Position numbers and translations under genes: made by a program. From Streptoverticillium olivoreticuli subsp. olivoreticuli (GTDB lineage: Bacteria > Actinomycetota > Actinomycetes > Streptomycetales > Streptomycetaceae), in contig NZ_CP031455.1 of assembly GCF_003391135.1 (NCBI RefSeq), positions 5,874,001 to 5,938,000 on the forward strand: a DNA stretch of 64,000 bases, read 5' to 3'. This document shows, in pieces, positions 16,548 through 25,930 of the stretch. A model generated the notes under the pieces. That model saw only the letters and a list, made by a program, of their open reading frames with translations. It had not been told where the DNA came from and did no database searches. The stretch's first letter is position 1. Every line of letters starts with the position of its first letter.

Positions 16548-18557
16548 ATGAGCATCACGACCACCCCTGCCGACACCGCCGTGTCCGCACCGCCCGCCGC
16601 GCCCGCGGGCGGCGACACCGCTCCTGTCCGCCAGGACGAGCGCCTGCGCGCTCTCACCCGGAACCCCGCCGCCCGCAAACTCCTCGTGCTCGCCGTCGCG
16701 GCCGCCGTCCTGGTCCCCGTTGCGGCGGCCACGTGGGGCAGCGGCAGCTGGCCGCACGCGCTGACCGTCGACCTGAGCGGGCCGCTCGGCCGGGCCAACG
16801 ACTGGATCATCGACAACCGCGACAGCCACTGGCTGTTCCTCTACTTCTTCGGCTACATCAGCGGCGGCATCATCGCCGCCGTCCACGCCGTCTACACCGT
16901 GCTCCTCGCCCTCGGCTGGGCCGGGGTCGCCGCGGGCGCCACGCTGCTCGCCTGGCGGGTCGCGGGCGTACGGGTGGCCGTCACCACGCTCGTGTCGTTC
17001 GCCGTGTGCGGGCTGCTCGGCATGTGGGTGCCCACCATGCGCACGCTCGCGCTGATGGTCGTGGCCGTCGCCGCGTCCGTCGCGGTGGGCGCGCTGCTGG
17101 GCCTCGCGGCCGGGCTGTCGGACCGTACGTTCCGCGCCCTGCGCCCCGTACTTGACACCATGCAGGCGCTGCCCGCGTTCGCCTATCTGATGCCCGTCGT
17201 GCTGATCTTCGGGATCGGCGTGGCACCGGCCGTCCTCGCGACCGTCGTCTACGCGGCCCCGCCGATGGCCCGCCTCACCGCGCTCGGCCTGCGCTCCACC
17301 GACAAGGGCGTCCTGGAGGCCGTGGAGTCGCTCGGCGCGACCGGACGGCAGCGGCTGCTGACCGCGCGCCTGCCGCTGGCCCGCCGCGAACTCCTGCTGG
17401 GCGTCAACCAGACCATCATGATGGCCCTGTCGATGGCCGTGATCGCGTCCGTCATCGGCGCGGACGGCCTCGGCGACCGCGTCTACCAGGCGCTGTCGAC
17501 CGTCGACGTCGGCAGCGCGCTGGCCGCGGGCATCCCCATCGTGCTGCTGGCGGTCGTCATGGACCGCACGACGGCCGCCGCGGGCGCGGCCGGGGACTCC
17601 GGGCGGCGGACCGGCGGGCGCACGGCCTGGCTGTTCGTCGCGGGCGCCACCGCCGCCGTCGCCCTCGCGGGCCGGGCGCTGTCCGCACTCGACTGGCCCG
17701 GCGGCTGGAACGTGGCCATCGCCGGTCCCGTCAACGACGCCAAGGACTGGATGGTCGACCACCTCTACTCCGGTCTGCCCGGCGTCGGCGGCACCGCCGA
17801 CTGGGCGGCGCACTACACCGGCTGGGTCCTCGACCCGCTGCGCGACGGCCTCCAGGCCCTCCCCTGGTGGGGCGCGCTGCTGCTGGTCGCCGCCCTGGCC
17901 TGGTTGATCGGCACCTGGCGCACCGCGCTGACCGCCGTCCTCGCCCTGGCCGCGATCGGCGTGCTGGGCCGCTGGGACACCTCCCTGGACACCCTGTCCC
18001 AGGTGCTGGCGGCCGTCGCCGTCACGCTCGTCCTCGGCTTCGCGATCGCCGTGCCCGCGGCGCGCAGCGCCCGGGCCGAGCGGCTGCTGCGCCCGGTCCT
18101 GGACGTGTGCCAGACGATGCCGCAGTTCGTGTACCTGATCCCCGTCGTCGCCCTCTTCGGCGTCGGCCGGGCCCCGGCCGCGGCGGCCGCGATCGTCTAC
18201 GCGCTGCCCGCCGTCGTCCGCATCACCAGCCAGGGCCTGCGCCAGGCCGACCCGGCCGCGCTGGAGTCCGCGCGCTCGCTGGGCGCGACGAGCGGCCAGC
18301 AGCTGCGCCAGGTGCAGTTCCCGCTGGCCCGCCCGGAGCTGCTGCTGGCCGTCAACCAGGCCGTGGTGCTGGTGCTGTCCGTCGTCATCATCGGCGGTCT
18401 CGTCGGCGGCGGCGCGCTCGGCTACGAGGTGGTGTTCGGCCTCGCCCAGGGCGACCTGGCCACCGGCCTCGTCGCGGGCGCGGCGATCGTGTGCCTGGGG
18501 CTGATGCTCGACCGGGTCACGCAGCCGACGAAGGGAGGAGCCCGTGATGGCTCGTAA
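16548..18557 (+). CDS. glycine betaine/choline ABC transporter permease, tandem fusion
   Basis: A 669-residue protein with two complete ProW-like permease halves in one chain. The first has QALPAFAYLMPVVLIFGIG and the coupling loop AVESLGATGRQRLL. The second has QTMPQFVYLIPVVALFGVG and SARSLGATSGQQLRQVQFP. Each half has several hydrophobic helices. Typical OpuAB/ProW is one half (about 280-330 residues) and works as a homodimer, so the fusion gives a fixed pair. The ATG at 16548 has GGGAG seven bases upstream; the frame is open back to 16440 but without homology. The gene overlaps the start of the binding-protein gene. Confidence 0.9.
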   Translation: MSITTTPADTAVSAPPAAPAGGDTAPVRQDERLRALTRNPAARKLLVLAVAAAVLVPVAAATWGSGSWPHALTVDLSGPLGRANDWIIDNRDSHWLFLYFFGYISGGIIAAVHAVYTVLLALGWAGVAAGATLLAWRVAGVRVAVTTLVSFAVCGLLGMWVPTMRTLALMVVAVAASVAVGALLGLAAGLSDRTFRALRPVLDTMQALPAFAYLMPVVLIFGIGVAPAVLATVVYAAPPMARLTALGLRSTDKGVLEAVESLGATGRQRLLTARLPLARRELLLGVNQTIMMALSMAVIASVIGADGLGDRVYQALSTVDVGSALAAGIPIVLLAVVMDRTTAAAGAAGDSGRRTGGRTAWLFVAGATAAVALAGRALSALDWPGGWNVAIAGPVNDAKDWMVDHLYSGLPGVGGTADWAAHYTGWVLDPLRDGLQALPWWGALLLVAALAWLIGTWRTALTAVLALAAIGVLGRWDTSLDTLSQVLAAVAVTLVLGFAIAVPAARSARAERLLRPVLDVCQTMPQFVYLIPVVALFGVGRAPAAAAAIVYALPAVVRITSQGLRQADPAALESARSLGATSGQQLRQVQFPLARPELLLAVNQAVVLVLSVVIIGGLVGGGALGYEVVFGLAQGDLATGLVAGAAIVCLGLMLDRVTQPTKGGARDGS

Positions 18558-19512
18558 GTGGATCGTGGCGGCGGGCGCCCTCGGCCTGCTCGCCGTCACC
18601 GGCTGCGGCGCGGCCGACATGACCAAGCAGTCCTCCCCGTACGCGAACGTGCGGGGCGCGAAGTCCGTCACCCTGTCCGTGCAGTCGTGGGTGGGCGCGC
18701 GGGCCAACGCGGCCGTCGCGACGTACCTCCTGGAGCACGAACTCGGGTACCGCGTCGACACCGTGCAGGTGGACGAGGTGCCCGCCTGGGACGCGCTCAG
18801 CCAGGGCCGCGTCGACGCGATCCTGGAGGACTGGGGCCACCAGGACCAGGAGAAGCGCTACGTCGAGGACAAGAAGACGATCGCGCCCGGCGGCGAGCTC
18901 GGGGTCACCGGGCACATCGGCTGGTTCGTCCCCAAGTACTTCGCCGACGCCCACCCGGACGTCCTGGACTGGCGGAACCTCAACAAGTACGCGTCGCAGC
19001 TGCGCACCCCCGAGAGCGGCGGCAAGGGCCAGCTGCTCGACGGCTCCCCGTCCTACGTCACCAACGACAAGGCCCTGGTGAAGAACCTCGGCCTGGACTA
19101 CCAGGTCGTCTTCGCCGGCTCCGAGGCCGCGCAGATCACCCAGATCAAGCAGTTCGCCAAGGACCGGAAGCCGTTCCTCACCTACTGGTACGAGCCGCAG
19201 TGGCTCTTCAACGAGGTGCCGATGGTGGAGGTGAAGCTCCCCGAACACACCTCCGCGTGCGAGGAGAAGGGCACGGCCGACCCCTCCACCGTCGACTGCG
19301 CGTACCCGACGACGTCGCTGAAGAAGTACCTCAACGCCGAATTCACCCACAAGGGCGGCAAGGCGGCCCGCTTCCTCGCCGACTTCAACTGGACCAAGCG
19401 CGACCAGAACGAAGTGGCACAGCTGATCGCCGAGGACAAGCTCTCCGCCGACGAGGCGGCGAAGCGGTGGGTCAAGGAGCATCCGGACGTCTGGAAGCGG
19501 TGGATTCCGTAG
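18547..19512 (+). CDS. glycine betaine/choline-binding lipoprotein
   Basis: A 321-residue OpuAC-type substrate-binding protein. A short signal ends in the lipobox AVTGC (C20), so it should be a lipoprotein at the outer face of the membrane. The core includes SVQSWVGARANAAVATYLLE near the start and WDALSQGRVDAILEDWGHQ. These resemble the quaternary-amine-binding (aromatic box) fold. The ATG at 18547 is six bases from AGGAG; the GTG at 18544 directly before it is an alternative. It closes the betB-betA-ABC module, and two hairpins follow. Confidence 0.9.
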   Translation: MARKWIVAAGALGLLAVTGCGAADMTKQSSPYANVRGAKSVTLSVQSWVGARANAAVATYLLEHELGYRVDTVQVDEVPAWDALSQGRVDAILEDWGHQDQEKRYVEDKKTIAPGGELGVTGHIGWFVPKYFADAHPDVLDWRNLNKYASQLRTPESGGKGQLLDGSPSYVTNDKALVKNLGLDYQVVFAGSEAAQITQIKQFAKDRKPFLTYWYEPQWLFNEVPMVEVKLPEHTSACEEKGTADPSTVDCAYPTTSLKKYLNAEFTHKGGKAARFLADFNWTKRDQNEVAQLIAEDKLSADEAAKRWVKEHPDVWKRWIP

Positions 19513-19534
19513 AAGGCCGATTGCCCGCGGGACC

Positions 19535-19575
19535 GGCCGGGCCGGGACGGACCCCCGTACCGTCCTGGCCCGGCC
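19535..19575. terminator. terminator after the betaine operon
   Basis: Inverted repeat with 16-base arms (19535-19550 and 19560-19575), one G-T pair, and a nine-base loop, between convergent genes. Confidence 0.8.
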
Positions 19576-19617
19576 GATGGGGAACAGTTCAGCCGGGAAA
19601 CGGCCGGCAGTGAAGAC

Positions 19618-19654
19618 GTTTCCCGGTTTCCTCCTCGGGCGGGAGACGGGAAAC
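19618..19654. terminator. second hairpin between convergent genes
   Basis: Eight-base perfect arms GTTTCCCG (19618-19625) and CGGGAAAC (19647-19654) with a 21-base loop. It probably serves the gene on the minus strand. Confidence 0.5.
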
Positions 19655-19674
19655 CCCCTGTGACCTGCGGAAGG

Positions 19675-20151
19675 TCAGTGGACCTCGTACGCGCCCGGCG
19701 CCAGCCGCGTGGTCACGGCGATGCGGTTCCACGAGTTGATCGTGATGATCAGCGAGATCAGGTGGGCCAGCTCCTGCTCGGGGAAGTGGCGCGCGGCCCG
19801 CTCGTAGACCTCGTCCGGCACGAAGCCGTCCGTCAGGACCGTCACCGCCTCGGTGAGGGCGAGGGCCGCGCGCTCCTTCTCGGTGTAGAAGCCGTGCGCC
19901 TCCTCCCACGCGGGAAGGAGGAAGATCCGCTCCTCCGTCTCGCCCGCCTTGCGCGCGTCCTTGCTGTGCATGTCCAGGCAGAACGCGCAGTGGTTCAGCT
20001 GCGAGGCGCGCATCTGGACGAGCTCGACGAGGGACGGCTCCAGGCCCTTCGTGGCGGCCTTGGAGAGGGCGATCATCGCCTTCTGCACCTCGGGGGCGAG
20101 CTGGTGGAGGAACATCCGGGGGCTGTGGTGGTGCGTGGTCTCGTTCGTCAT
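19675..20151 (-). CDS. carboxymuconolactone decarboxylase / AhpD-like protein
   Basis: A 158-residue AhpD-fold protein. The motif SQLNHCAFCLDMHSKDAR holds the CxxC pair and the downstream His of AhpD-type peroxidases, so a thiol-peroxidase-like role is likelier than true decarboxylation. The length is normal. It is divergent from a MocR-type regulator 48 bases away, a common Streptomyces pairing that suggests the regulator controls it. The ATG at 20151 is chosen; an in-frame GTG at 20181 is possible but would push into the shared promoter. Confidence 0.88.
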   Translation of the reverse strand: MTNETTHHHSPRMFLHQLAPEVQKAMIALSKAATKGLEPSLVELVQMRASQLNHCAFCLDMHSKDARKAGETEERIFLLPAWEEAHGFYTEKERAALALTEAVTVLTDGFVPDEVYERAARHFPEQELAHLISLIITINSWNRIAVTTRLAPGAYEVH

Positions 20152-20198
20152 GACTACGACACTAGGCTCCCGATAGCCCACGGGTATGGTCCATTCCC

Positions 20199-21614
20199 AT
20201 GGAGAGAACGTGGGCCATTTCCGGTGCCGGCGCGGGCGCCGACCTGCACCTCGACCTGACCGGTCCCGGCGGCGTACGGGCCTCGCTGATCCGCGCCCTG
20301 CGCGACGCCGTCCGCACCGGCAGGCTCGCCCCCGGCACCCGGCTGCCCGCCTCCCGCACGCTCGCCGCCGACCTCGGCCTGGCCCGCAACACCGTCGCCG
20401 ACGCCTACGGCGAGCTCGTCGCCGAGGGCTGGCTCACCGCCCGGCAGGGCTCCGGCACCCGGGTGGCCCCGCGCGCGGCGCCCGGCGCGCCCGAGCGCAG
20501 GTCCCCCGTGCCCCGGACCCGCCCGCGCCCCGTGTACGACCTGCGGGGCGGCACCGCCGACGTCTCCGCCTTCCCGCGCGCCGCGTGGCTGACCGCCGCC
20601 CGGCGGGCGCTGGCGGCGGCGCCCGCCGACGCGTTCGGCCACGTCGACGAGCGCGGCCGCGTCGAGCTGCGGACGGCCCTCGCCGGCTATCTGTCCCGGG
20701 CGCGCGGCGTGCGCGCCGACCCGGAACGGATCGTGGTGTGCGCGGGCTTCACCCAGGGCCTCGCCCTGCTGAGCCGGGTCCTGCGCGAGCGCGGGACCCG
20801 CGAACTGGGCGTCGAGTCGTACGGGCTCTGGTTCCACCACGAGGCGCTCGAACGGCACGGGCTGCGCACGTCCCCGCTGACCGTCGACGAATCCGGCGCG
20901 CGCGTCGAGGAATTGGAGGAACGCAAGGGCCTGCGGGCCGTCATGCTCACCCCCGCCCACCAGTTCCCCACCGGCGTCCCCCTGCACCCCGACCGGCGCG
21001 CGGCCGTCGTCGACTGGGCGGTGCGCACCGGCGGGCTGATCCTGGAGGACGACTACGACGGCGAGTTCCGCTACGACCGCCAGCCCGTCGGCTGCCTCCA
21101 GGGACTCGCCCCCGAGCACGCCGTCTACTTCGGCACCGCGAGCAAGTCCCTCGCGCCGGGCCTGCGTCTGGCGTGGATGGTGCTGCCGGAGCACCTCGTG
21201 GGCGACGTGGTGCGGCTGAAGCGGGCGGGGGAGTGGAGCTCGGGCGCCCTCGACCAGCTCACGCTCGCGGAACTGATCACCAGCGGGGCGTACGACCGCC
21301 ACGTACGGGCGATGCGGCTGAGCTACCGGCGGCGCCGCGACCAGCTCGTGGACGCGCTCGCCGCCCACGCGCCGCACATCCGGGTCACCGGGATCGCGGC
21401 GGGCCTCCACGCGGTGCTCTCCCTCCCGCCCGGCACGGAACAGGACACGGTGCGCGCGGGCGCCTGGGAGGGCCTGGCCCTGGAGGGCCTCTCCCGCTTC
21501 CGCCAGGGCCCGACGACGGGCGAGGAGGGCCTGGTGGTGGGCTACGCGACGCCACCGTCCCACGCGTTCGAGGGGGCACTGTCCGCGTTGCTGCGAGTCC
21601 TTCCGGCGGGGTGA
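20199..21614 (+). CDS. MocR/PdxR-type regulator (GntR HTH fused to aminotransferase fold)
   Basis: A 471-residue regulator. The GntR-type winged helix covers about residues 20-85 (LPASRTLAADLGLARNTVADAYGELVAEGW). The rest is a class I aminotransferase fold. The PLP lysine is K316 in GTASKSLAPGLRLAW, and the EDDYDGEFRYDR segment is typical of the family. MocR proteins use PLP or a PLP adduct as effector; several regulate vitamin B6 or amine genes. Here the divergent AhpD-like gene is the nearest target. The 47-base divergent spacer must hold both promoters. Confidence 0.93.
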   Translation: MERTWAISGAGAGADLHLDLTGPGGVRASLIRALRDAVRTGRLAPGTRLPASRTLAADLGLARNTVADAYGELVAEGWLTARQGSGTRVAPRAAPGAPERRSPVPRTRPRPVYDLRGGTADVSAFPRAAWLTAARRALAAAPADAFGHVDERGRVELRTALAGYLSRARGVRADPERIVVCAGFTQGLALLSRVLRERGTRELGVESYGLWFHHEALERHGLRTSPLTVDESGARVEELEERKGLRAVMLTPAHQFPTGVPLHPDRRAAVVDWAVRTGGLILEDDYDGEFRYDRQPVGCLQGLAPEHAVYFGTASKSLAPGLRLAWMVLPEHLVGDVVRLKRAGEWSSGALDQLTLAELITSGAYDRHVRAMRLSYRRRRDQLVDALAAHAPHIRVTGIAAGLHAVLSLPPGTEQDTVRAGAWEGLALEGLSRFRQGPTTGEEGLVVGYATPPSHAFEGALSALLRVLPAG

Positions 21615-21629
21615 GGGGGCTCCGCCCCC
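21615..21629 (+). terminator. short hairpin after the MocR gene
   Basis: GGGGGC-TCC-GCCCCC immediately after the stop codon; six-base GC arms with a three-base loop. Confidence 0.55.
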
Positions 21630-21845
21630 AGGCCCCCAGAGGGTGCGCAAATTCAGCCCGTGGGGGCACCTCCCAGCGGTAGCTGGGGGAGTTTGAGGAC
21701 GCGCCCGCAGGGCGCTGGGGGTCCGGGGTCTCCCCGGTTTCGGGAAGGGGCGGGGTAGGGGAACAAAGCCCCGCCGGGCCGCACCCGAGCACGGGTCCGG
21801 GGCGGAGCCCCGGCCGCGGCGGAGCCGCGCAACAGACGCTGCGGG
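21630..21845. repeat. intergenic repeat unit (copy 2)
   Basis: Non-coding, GC-rich mosaic of small inverted repeats. A 31-base block (21661-21691) is identical to 39076-39106, and it is followed by the same TTTGAGGACGCGCCCGCAGG block and the TTCGGGAAGGGGCGGGG block as the 39.0 and 41.5 kb copies. Confidence 0.75.
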
Positions 21846-21848
21846 GAA

Positions 21849-22715
21849 TTACTCCCCCGCCACCTCACCGAAGCGTGCCAGCGCCAAAGCGCCGAGCACC
21901 GCCAGCACGAACCCCGCCACAGCCAACGGCTCGAGACCGGGCCGCGTACGGTCACCCAGCCACGCCACACCCACCAGCGCCGGCCCCAACGTTTCGCCGA
22001 TCACCATGCCCGCCGTCGCCACCGTCACAGACCCCCGCTGCAGCGCAGACGTCAGCAGCAGGAACGCCGCACCCCCACCCAGCAGCAGCGCGTACGACGC
22101 CGGGTTCGTCAGCACCCGCACCACCGACAGGTCGTCGATCAGGCGGACGGCCACCTCCACGACGCCGAAGCCGAAGCCCGCGCCCAGACCCAGCGCCGCC
22201 GCCCGCGCCCGGCCCGGCAGGCGGCCGGCCACCGCGCCCAGGCCCAGCACCGCGGCGGCGGCCGCGAGGGTGCCCACGCGCAGGGCCGTGGAGCCCGTGC
22301 CATGGCCCTCCGCCCCCGAGGCCAGCCCCAGCAGCGCCAGGCCCCCGCAGACCACGCACACCGCGCCCCACTCCATGCCGCTGAGCCGCACGCCCAGCAC
22401 CCGGGAGGCCACCACGGCCGTCACCGCGAGGCTCGCGGCGAGGGCGGCGCCCACGGCGTAGATGGGCAGGGACCGCAGTGCGACCAGCTCCAGCAGGAAG
22501 CCGACGCCGTCGAGCGCCAGGCCCGCCAGATAGCGCCACTGCCGCAGCACCCGCAGCAGCAGCACCGGGTCCACGCCCGAGCCGCTGCCGGGCGCGGAGG
22601 CCCGGGCGGCGACGGCCTGGAGGACGGACGCGGTGCCGAAACAGACCGCCGAACCGAGCGCGCAGAGGATCCCTAGAAGCACGCCCCGACTGTAGGCCGC
22701 CCGGCGTCCCGCCAC
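21849..22715 (-). CDS. EamA/DMT-family membrane transporter
   Basis: A 288-residue integral membrane protein with about nine to ten hydrophobic helices. It begins at VLLGILCALGSAVCFGTASVLQA, a typical first EamA helix. Residues around LPIYAVGAALAASLAVTAVV and the late SVTVATAGMVIGETLGPALVGVAWLGD match the second half of the drug/metabolite transporter fold. The substrate is unknown. The GTG at 22715 has AGGGGG about eight bases upstream; a GTG at 22682 would also give a full first helix. Confidence 0.82.
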   Translation of the reverse strand: MAGRRAAYSRGVLLGILCALGSAVCFGTASVLQAVAARASAPGSGSGVDPVLLLRVLRQWRYLAGLALDGVGFLLELVALRSLPIYAVGAALAASLAVTAVVASRVLGVRLSGMEWGAVCVVCGGLALLGLASGAEGHGTGSTALRVGTLAAAAAVLGLGAVAGRLPGRARAAALGLGAGFGFGVVEVAVRLIDDLSVVRVLTNPASYALLLGGGAAFLLLTSALQRGSVTVATAGMVIGETLGPALVGVAWLGDRTRPGLEPLAVAGFVLAVLGALALARFGEVAGE

Positions 22716-22789
22716 AGGAATTCCCCCTTTAAGGTGAACGCCTCAGGGGGAACACGCTGAACAGAACGCATTCTGACGGGGGTCGGAAC

Positions 22790-23095
22790 ATGGCGGAGAA
22801 AGGGCGACGGCGCTTGCGCTCGTCCACGGTGGTACTCGGCAGCATGGGAGCCCTCGCGGCCGCCCTCACCTCCTGCGGCTCCGAGCCGGACAAGCGCTGC
22901 GTGGACCCCAGGAGTTACGACGTGGCCCAGGGCGGCTACCGCGTCCTCGACGCGAAGGCGTGCAAGTCCCAGGGTTCGGGGAAGTGGTACTACAACAGCG
23001 GCAAGTCCGGCACGTACACCGGCAGCGGCACCTTCGACAGGAGCAAGGCCGTCGACCGCGGCGGCTTCGGCTGCTCCGGTCCGAGCGGCGGCTGA
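22790..23095 (+). CDS. small lipoprotein
   Basis: A 101-residue exported protein. A basic start (MAEKGRRRLRSS) is followed by a short hydrophobic stretch and the lipobox ALTSC (C29). The mature part is rich in Gly, Ser, Lys and Tyr (WYYNSGKSGTYTGSGTFDRS) with three further cysteines. The function is unknown. It lies seven bases upstream of a glutathionylspermidine-synthase-like gene and is probably co-transcribed with it, so the two may act on the same envelope or peptide-amine process. Confidence 0.75.
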   Translation: MAEKGRRRLRSSTVVLGSMGALAAALTSCGSEPDKRCVDPRSYDVAQGGYRVLDAKACKSQGSGKWYYNSGKSGTYTGSGTFDRSKAVDRGGFGCSGPSGG

Positions 23096-23101
23096 CCGGC
23101 C

Positions 23102-24286
23102 GTGCGACGCCACCGCATCACCGCCCGCCCCGACTGGCAGACCACCGTCGAGGAACAGGGCGTCGTCTATCCGCTCACCCGCCACCCGGACGGCTCGCTG
23201 CGCCCGTACTGGGACGAGAGCGCGTACTACTCCTTCTCGCTCGCCGAGGTCGAGGAGCTGGAAGCCGTCGTGGCGGAGCTGCACGAGATGTGCCTGACCG
23301 CCGCGGCGCACATCGTCGGCCGCGACCGCTTCGCCGACCTCGGCATCACCGACCCGCGCCTGGCGGACCTGGTCGCCGAGTCCTGGCGGCGGCGGGACGA
23401 ACTGCCCTCCGTCTACGGGCGGTTCGACCTGCGCTACGACGGGCGCGGCCCGGCCACGATGCTGGAGTACAACGCCGACACGCCGACCTCGCTCGTGGAG
23501 GCGGCGAGCGCCCAGTGGTTCTGGATGGAGGACCGCTTCCCCGACGGCGACCAGTGGAACTCCCTCCACGAGCGCCTCGTCGCCGCCTGGGAGCGCCAGG
23601 CGGACCTGCTGCCGCCCGGCGCCCCGCTGCACTTCGCGCACTCCGCCGGCGACGAGATCGGCGAGGACCTGATGACCGTCGCCTATCTGCGGGAGACCGC
23701 GGAGCAGGCCGGGATCGCCACCCGCGCGATCTCCATGGAGGACATCGGCTGGGACCCGCTCTCCGGCCGCTTCGTCGACGAGCGGTACGCCTTCATCCGC
23801 GCCTGCTTCAAGCTCTACCCCTGGGAGTGGCTGGCCACGGACCGCTTCGGCCCGCACGCCCTCGACACCCTCGACAACGGCGGCGGCACGGGCTCCACCC
23901 TGTGGATCGAACCGGCCTGGAAGATGCTCCTGTCCAACAAGGCGCTGCTCGCCGTCCTGTGGGAGCTCTTCCCCGGCCACCCGAACCTGCTGCCCGCCTA
24001 CCTCGACGGGCCCCGCGAGCTGGCCCGTACGAGCGGCTATGTGACCAAGCCGCTCCTGGGCCGCGAGGGCGCGGGCGTCACCGTGCACCCGCCGGGCGCG
24101 GAACGCCACGTGCCCGGGGAGCCGTGCTGCTACCAGGCACTGGCGCCGCTGCCCGGCTTCGACGGCAACCACGTCGTGCTCGGCGCGTGGACCGTCGACG
24201 GCGCCCCCGCGGGGCTGGGGATCCGCGAGTCGGCGGGGCTGGTCACGGACGGGTACGCCCGGTTCCTGCCGCACGTCATCCGCTGA
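23102..24286 (+). CDS. glutathionylspermidine synthase-like ATP-grasp protein
   Basis: A 394-residue protein of the C-terminal synthase domain family of glutathionylspermidine synthase (as in YgiC/YjfC). The family joins a carboxylate to an amine with ATP. Visible landmarks are PTSLVEAASAQWFWME, WIEPAWKMLLSNKALLAVLW, and the ATP-grasp segment KPLLGREGAGVTV. Streptomyces make mycothiol rather than glutathione, so the true acceptor is unknown. The GTG at 23102 follows the small lipoprotein gene with a six-base gap. Confidence 0.85.
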   Translation: MRRHRITARPDWQTTVEEQGVVYPLTRHPDGSLRPYWDESAYYSFSLAEVEELEAVVAELHEMCLTAAAHIVGRDRFADLGITDPRLADLVAESWRRRDELPSVYGRFDLRYDGRGPATMLEYNADTPTSLVEAASAQWFWMEDRFPDGDQWNSLHERLVAAWERQADLLPPGAPLHFAHSAGDEIGEDLMTVAYLRETAEQAGIATRAISMEDIGWDPLSGRFVDERYAFIRACFKLYPWEWLATDRFGPHALDTLDNGGGTGSTLWIEPAWKMLLSNKALLAVLWELFPGHPNLLPAYLDGPRELARTSGYVTKPLLGREGAGVTVHPPGAERHVPGEPCCYQALAPLPGFDGNHVVLGAWTVDGAPAGLGIRESAGLVTDGYARFLPHVIR

Positions 24287-24300
24287 CGGGCGGGCCCGTC
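24285..24300 (+). terminator. hairpin at the end of the synthase-like gene
   Basis: GACGGG-CGGG-CCCGTC overlaps the stop codon of the synthase-like gene; six-base arms, four-base loop. Confidence 0.4.
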
Positions 24301-24387
24301 CCCGACGGGATTGCGGGTGATCGGGGGCTGTGACAGCCTGACGGCGAGAGCGGAATCCCCGAAGTCACCCCTGGGGAGTGAACGCAG

Positions 24388-24561
24388 ATGGCCGGTGGAG
24401 ACAAGTCCCGGGACAAGGCCGAGCAGAAGAAGGACCAGGCGAAGTCCAAGGCCGCCCAGGAGCGGGAGAAGGCCGACGACCGCGCCCGCCGGGCCAAGGT
24501 GGACGCCGAGGTCGAGGAGTGGAAGGCCCGCGAGATCTTCGACAAGAACTTCGATGCCTGA
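24388..24561 (+). CDS. small highly charged helical protein
   Basis: A 57-residue frame starting MAGGDKSRDKAEQKKDQAKS and ending FDKNFDA. It is almost wholly Lys, Arg, Asp, Glu and Ala in a heptad-friendly order, so it should be a soluble helix. GGGGAG lies nine bases before the ATG. No function is assigned. Codon use (third-position G/C) and the ribosome site support it as real despite its size. Confidence 0.6.
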   Translation: MAGGDKSRDKAEQKKDQAKSKAAQEREKADDRARRAKVDAEVEEWKAREIFDKNFDA

Positions 24562-24581
24562 AGCCTGAACGGGTGCGAGGA

Positions 24582-24598
24582 CGGCGGCCCGGCCGCCG
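24582..24598. terminator. hairpin between convergent genes
   Basis: CGGCGGCC / GGCCGCCG inverted repeat in the 60-base convergent spacer; a usable loop requires opening the inner pairs. Confidence 0.35.
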
Positions 24599-24621
24599 CC
24601 CGGCGCCCCGCCGCGCCCTCC

Positions 24622-25827
<1,206 letters not shown>

Positions 25828-25930
25828 CGTGTGCTCCGTTCCGGTGTGCGGGGCATGCTGCTCTTGCTTTTCTACACCCCCACCCGTACCGCAGGACCTG
25901 GTCCGGTTGCGCACCTGAGAGAATGTGCTC

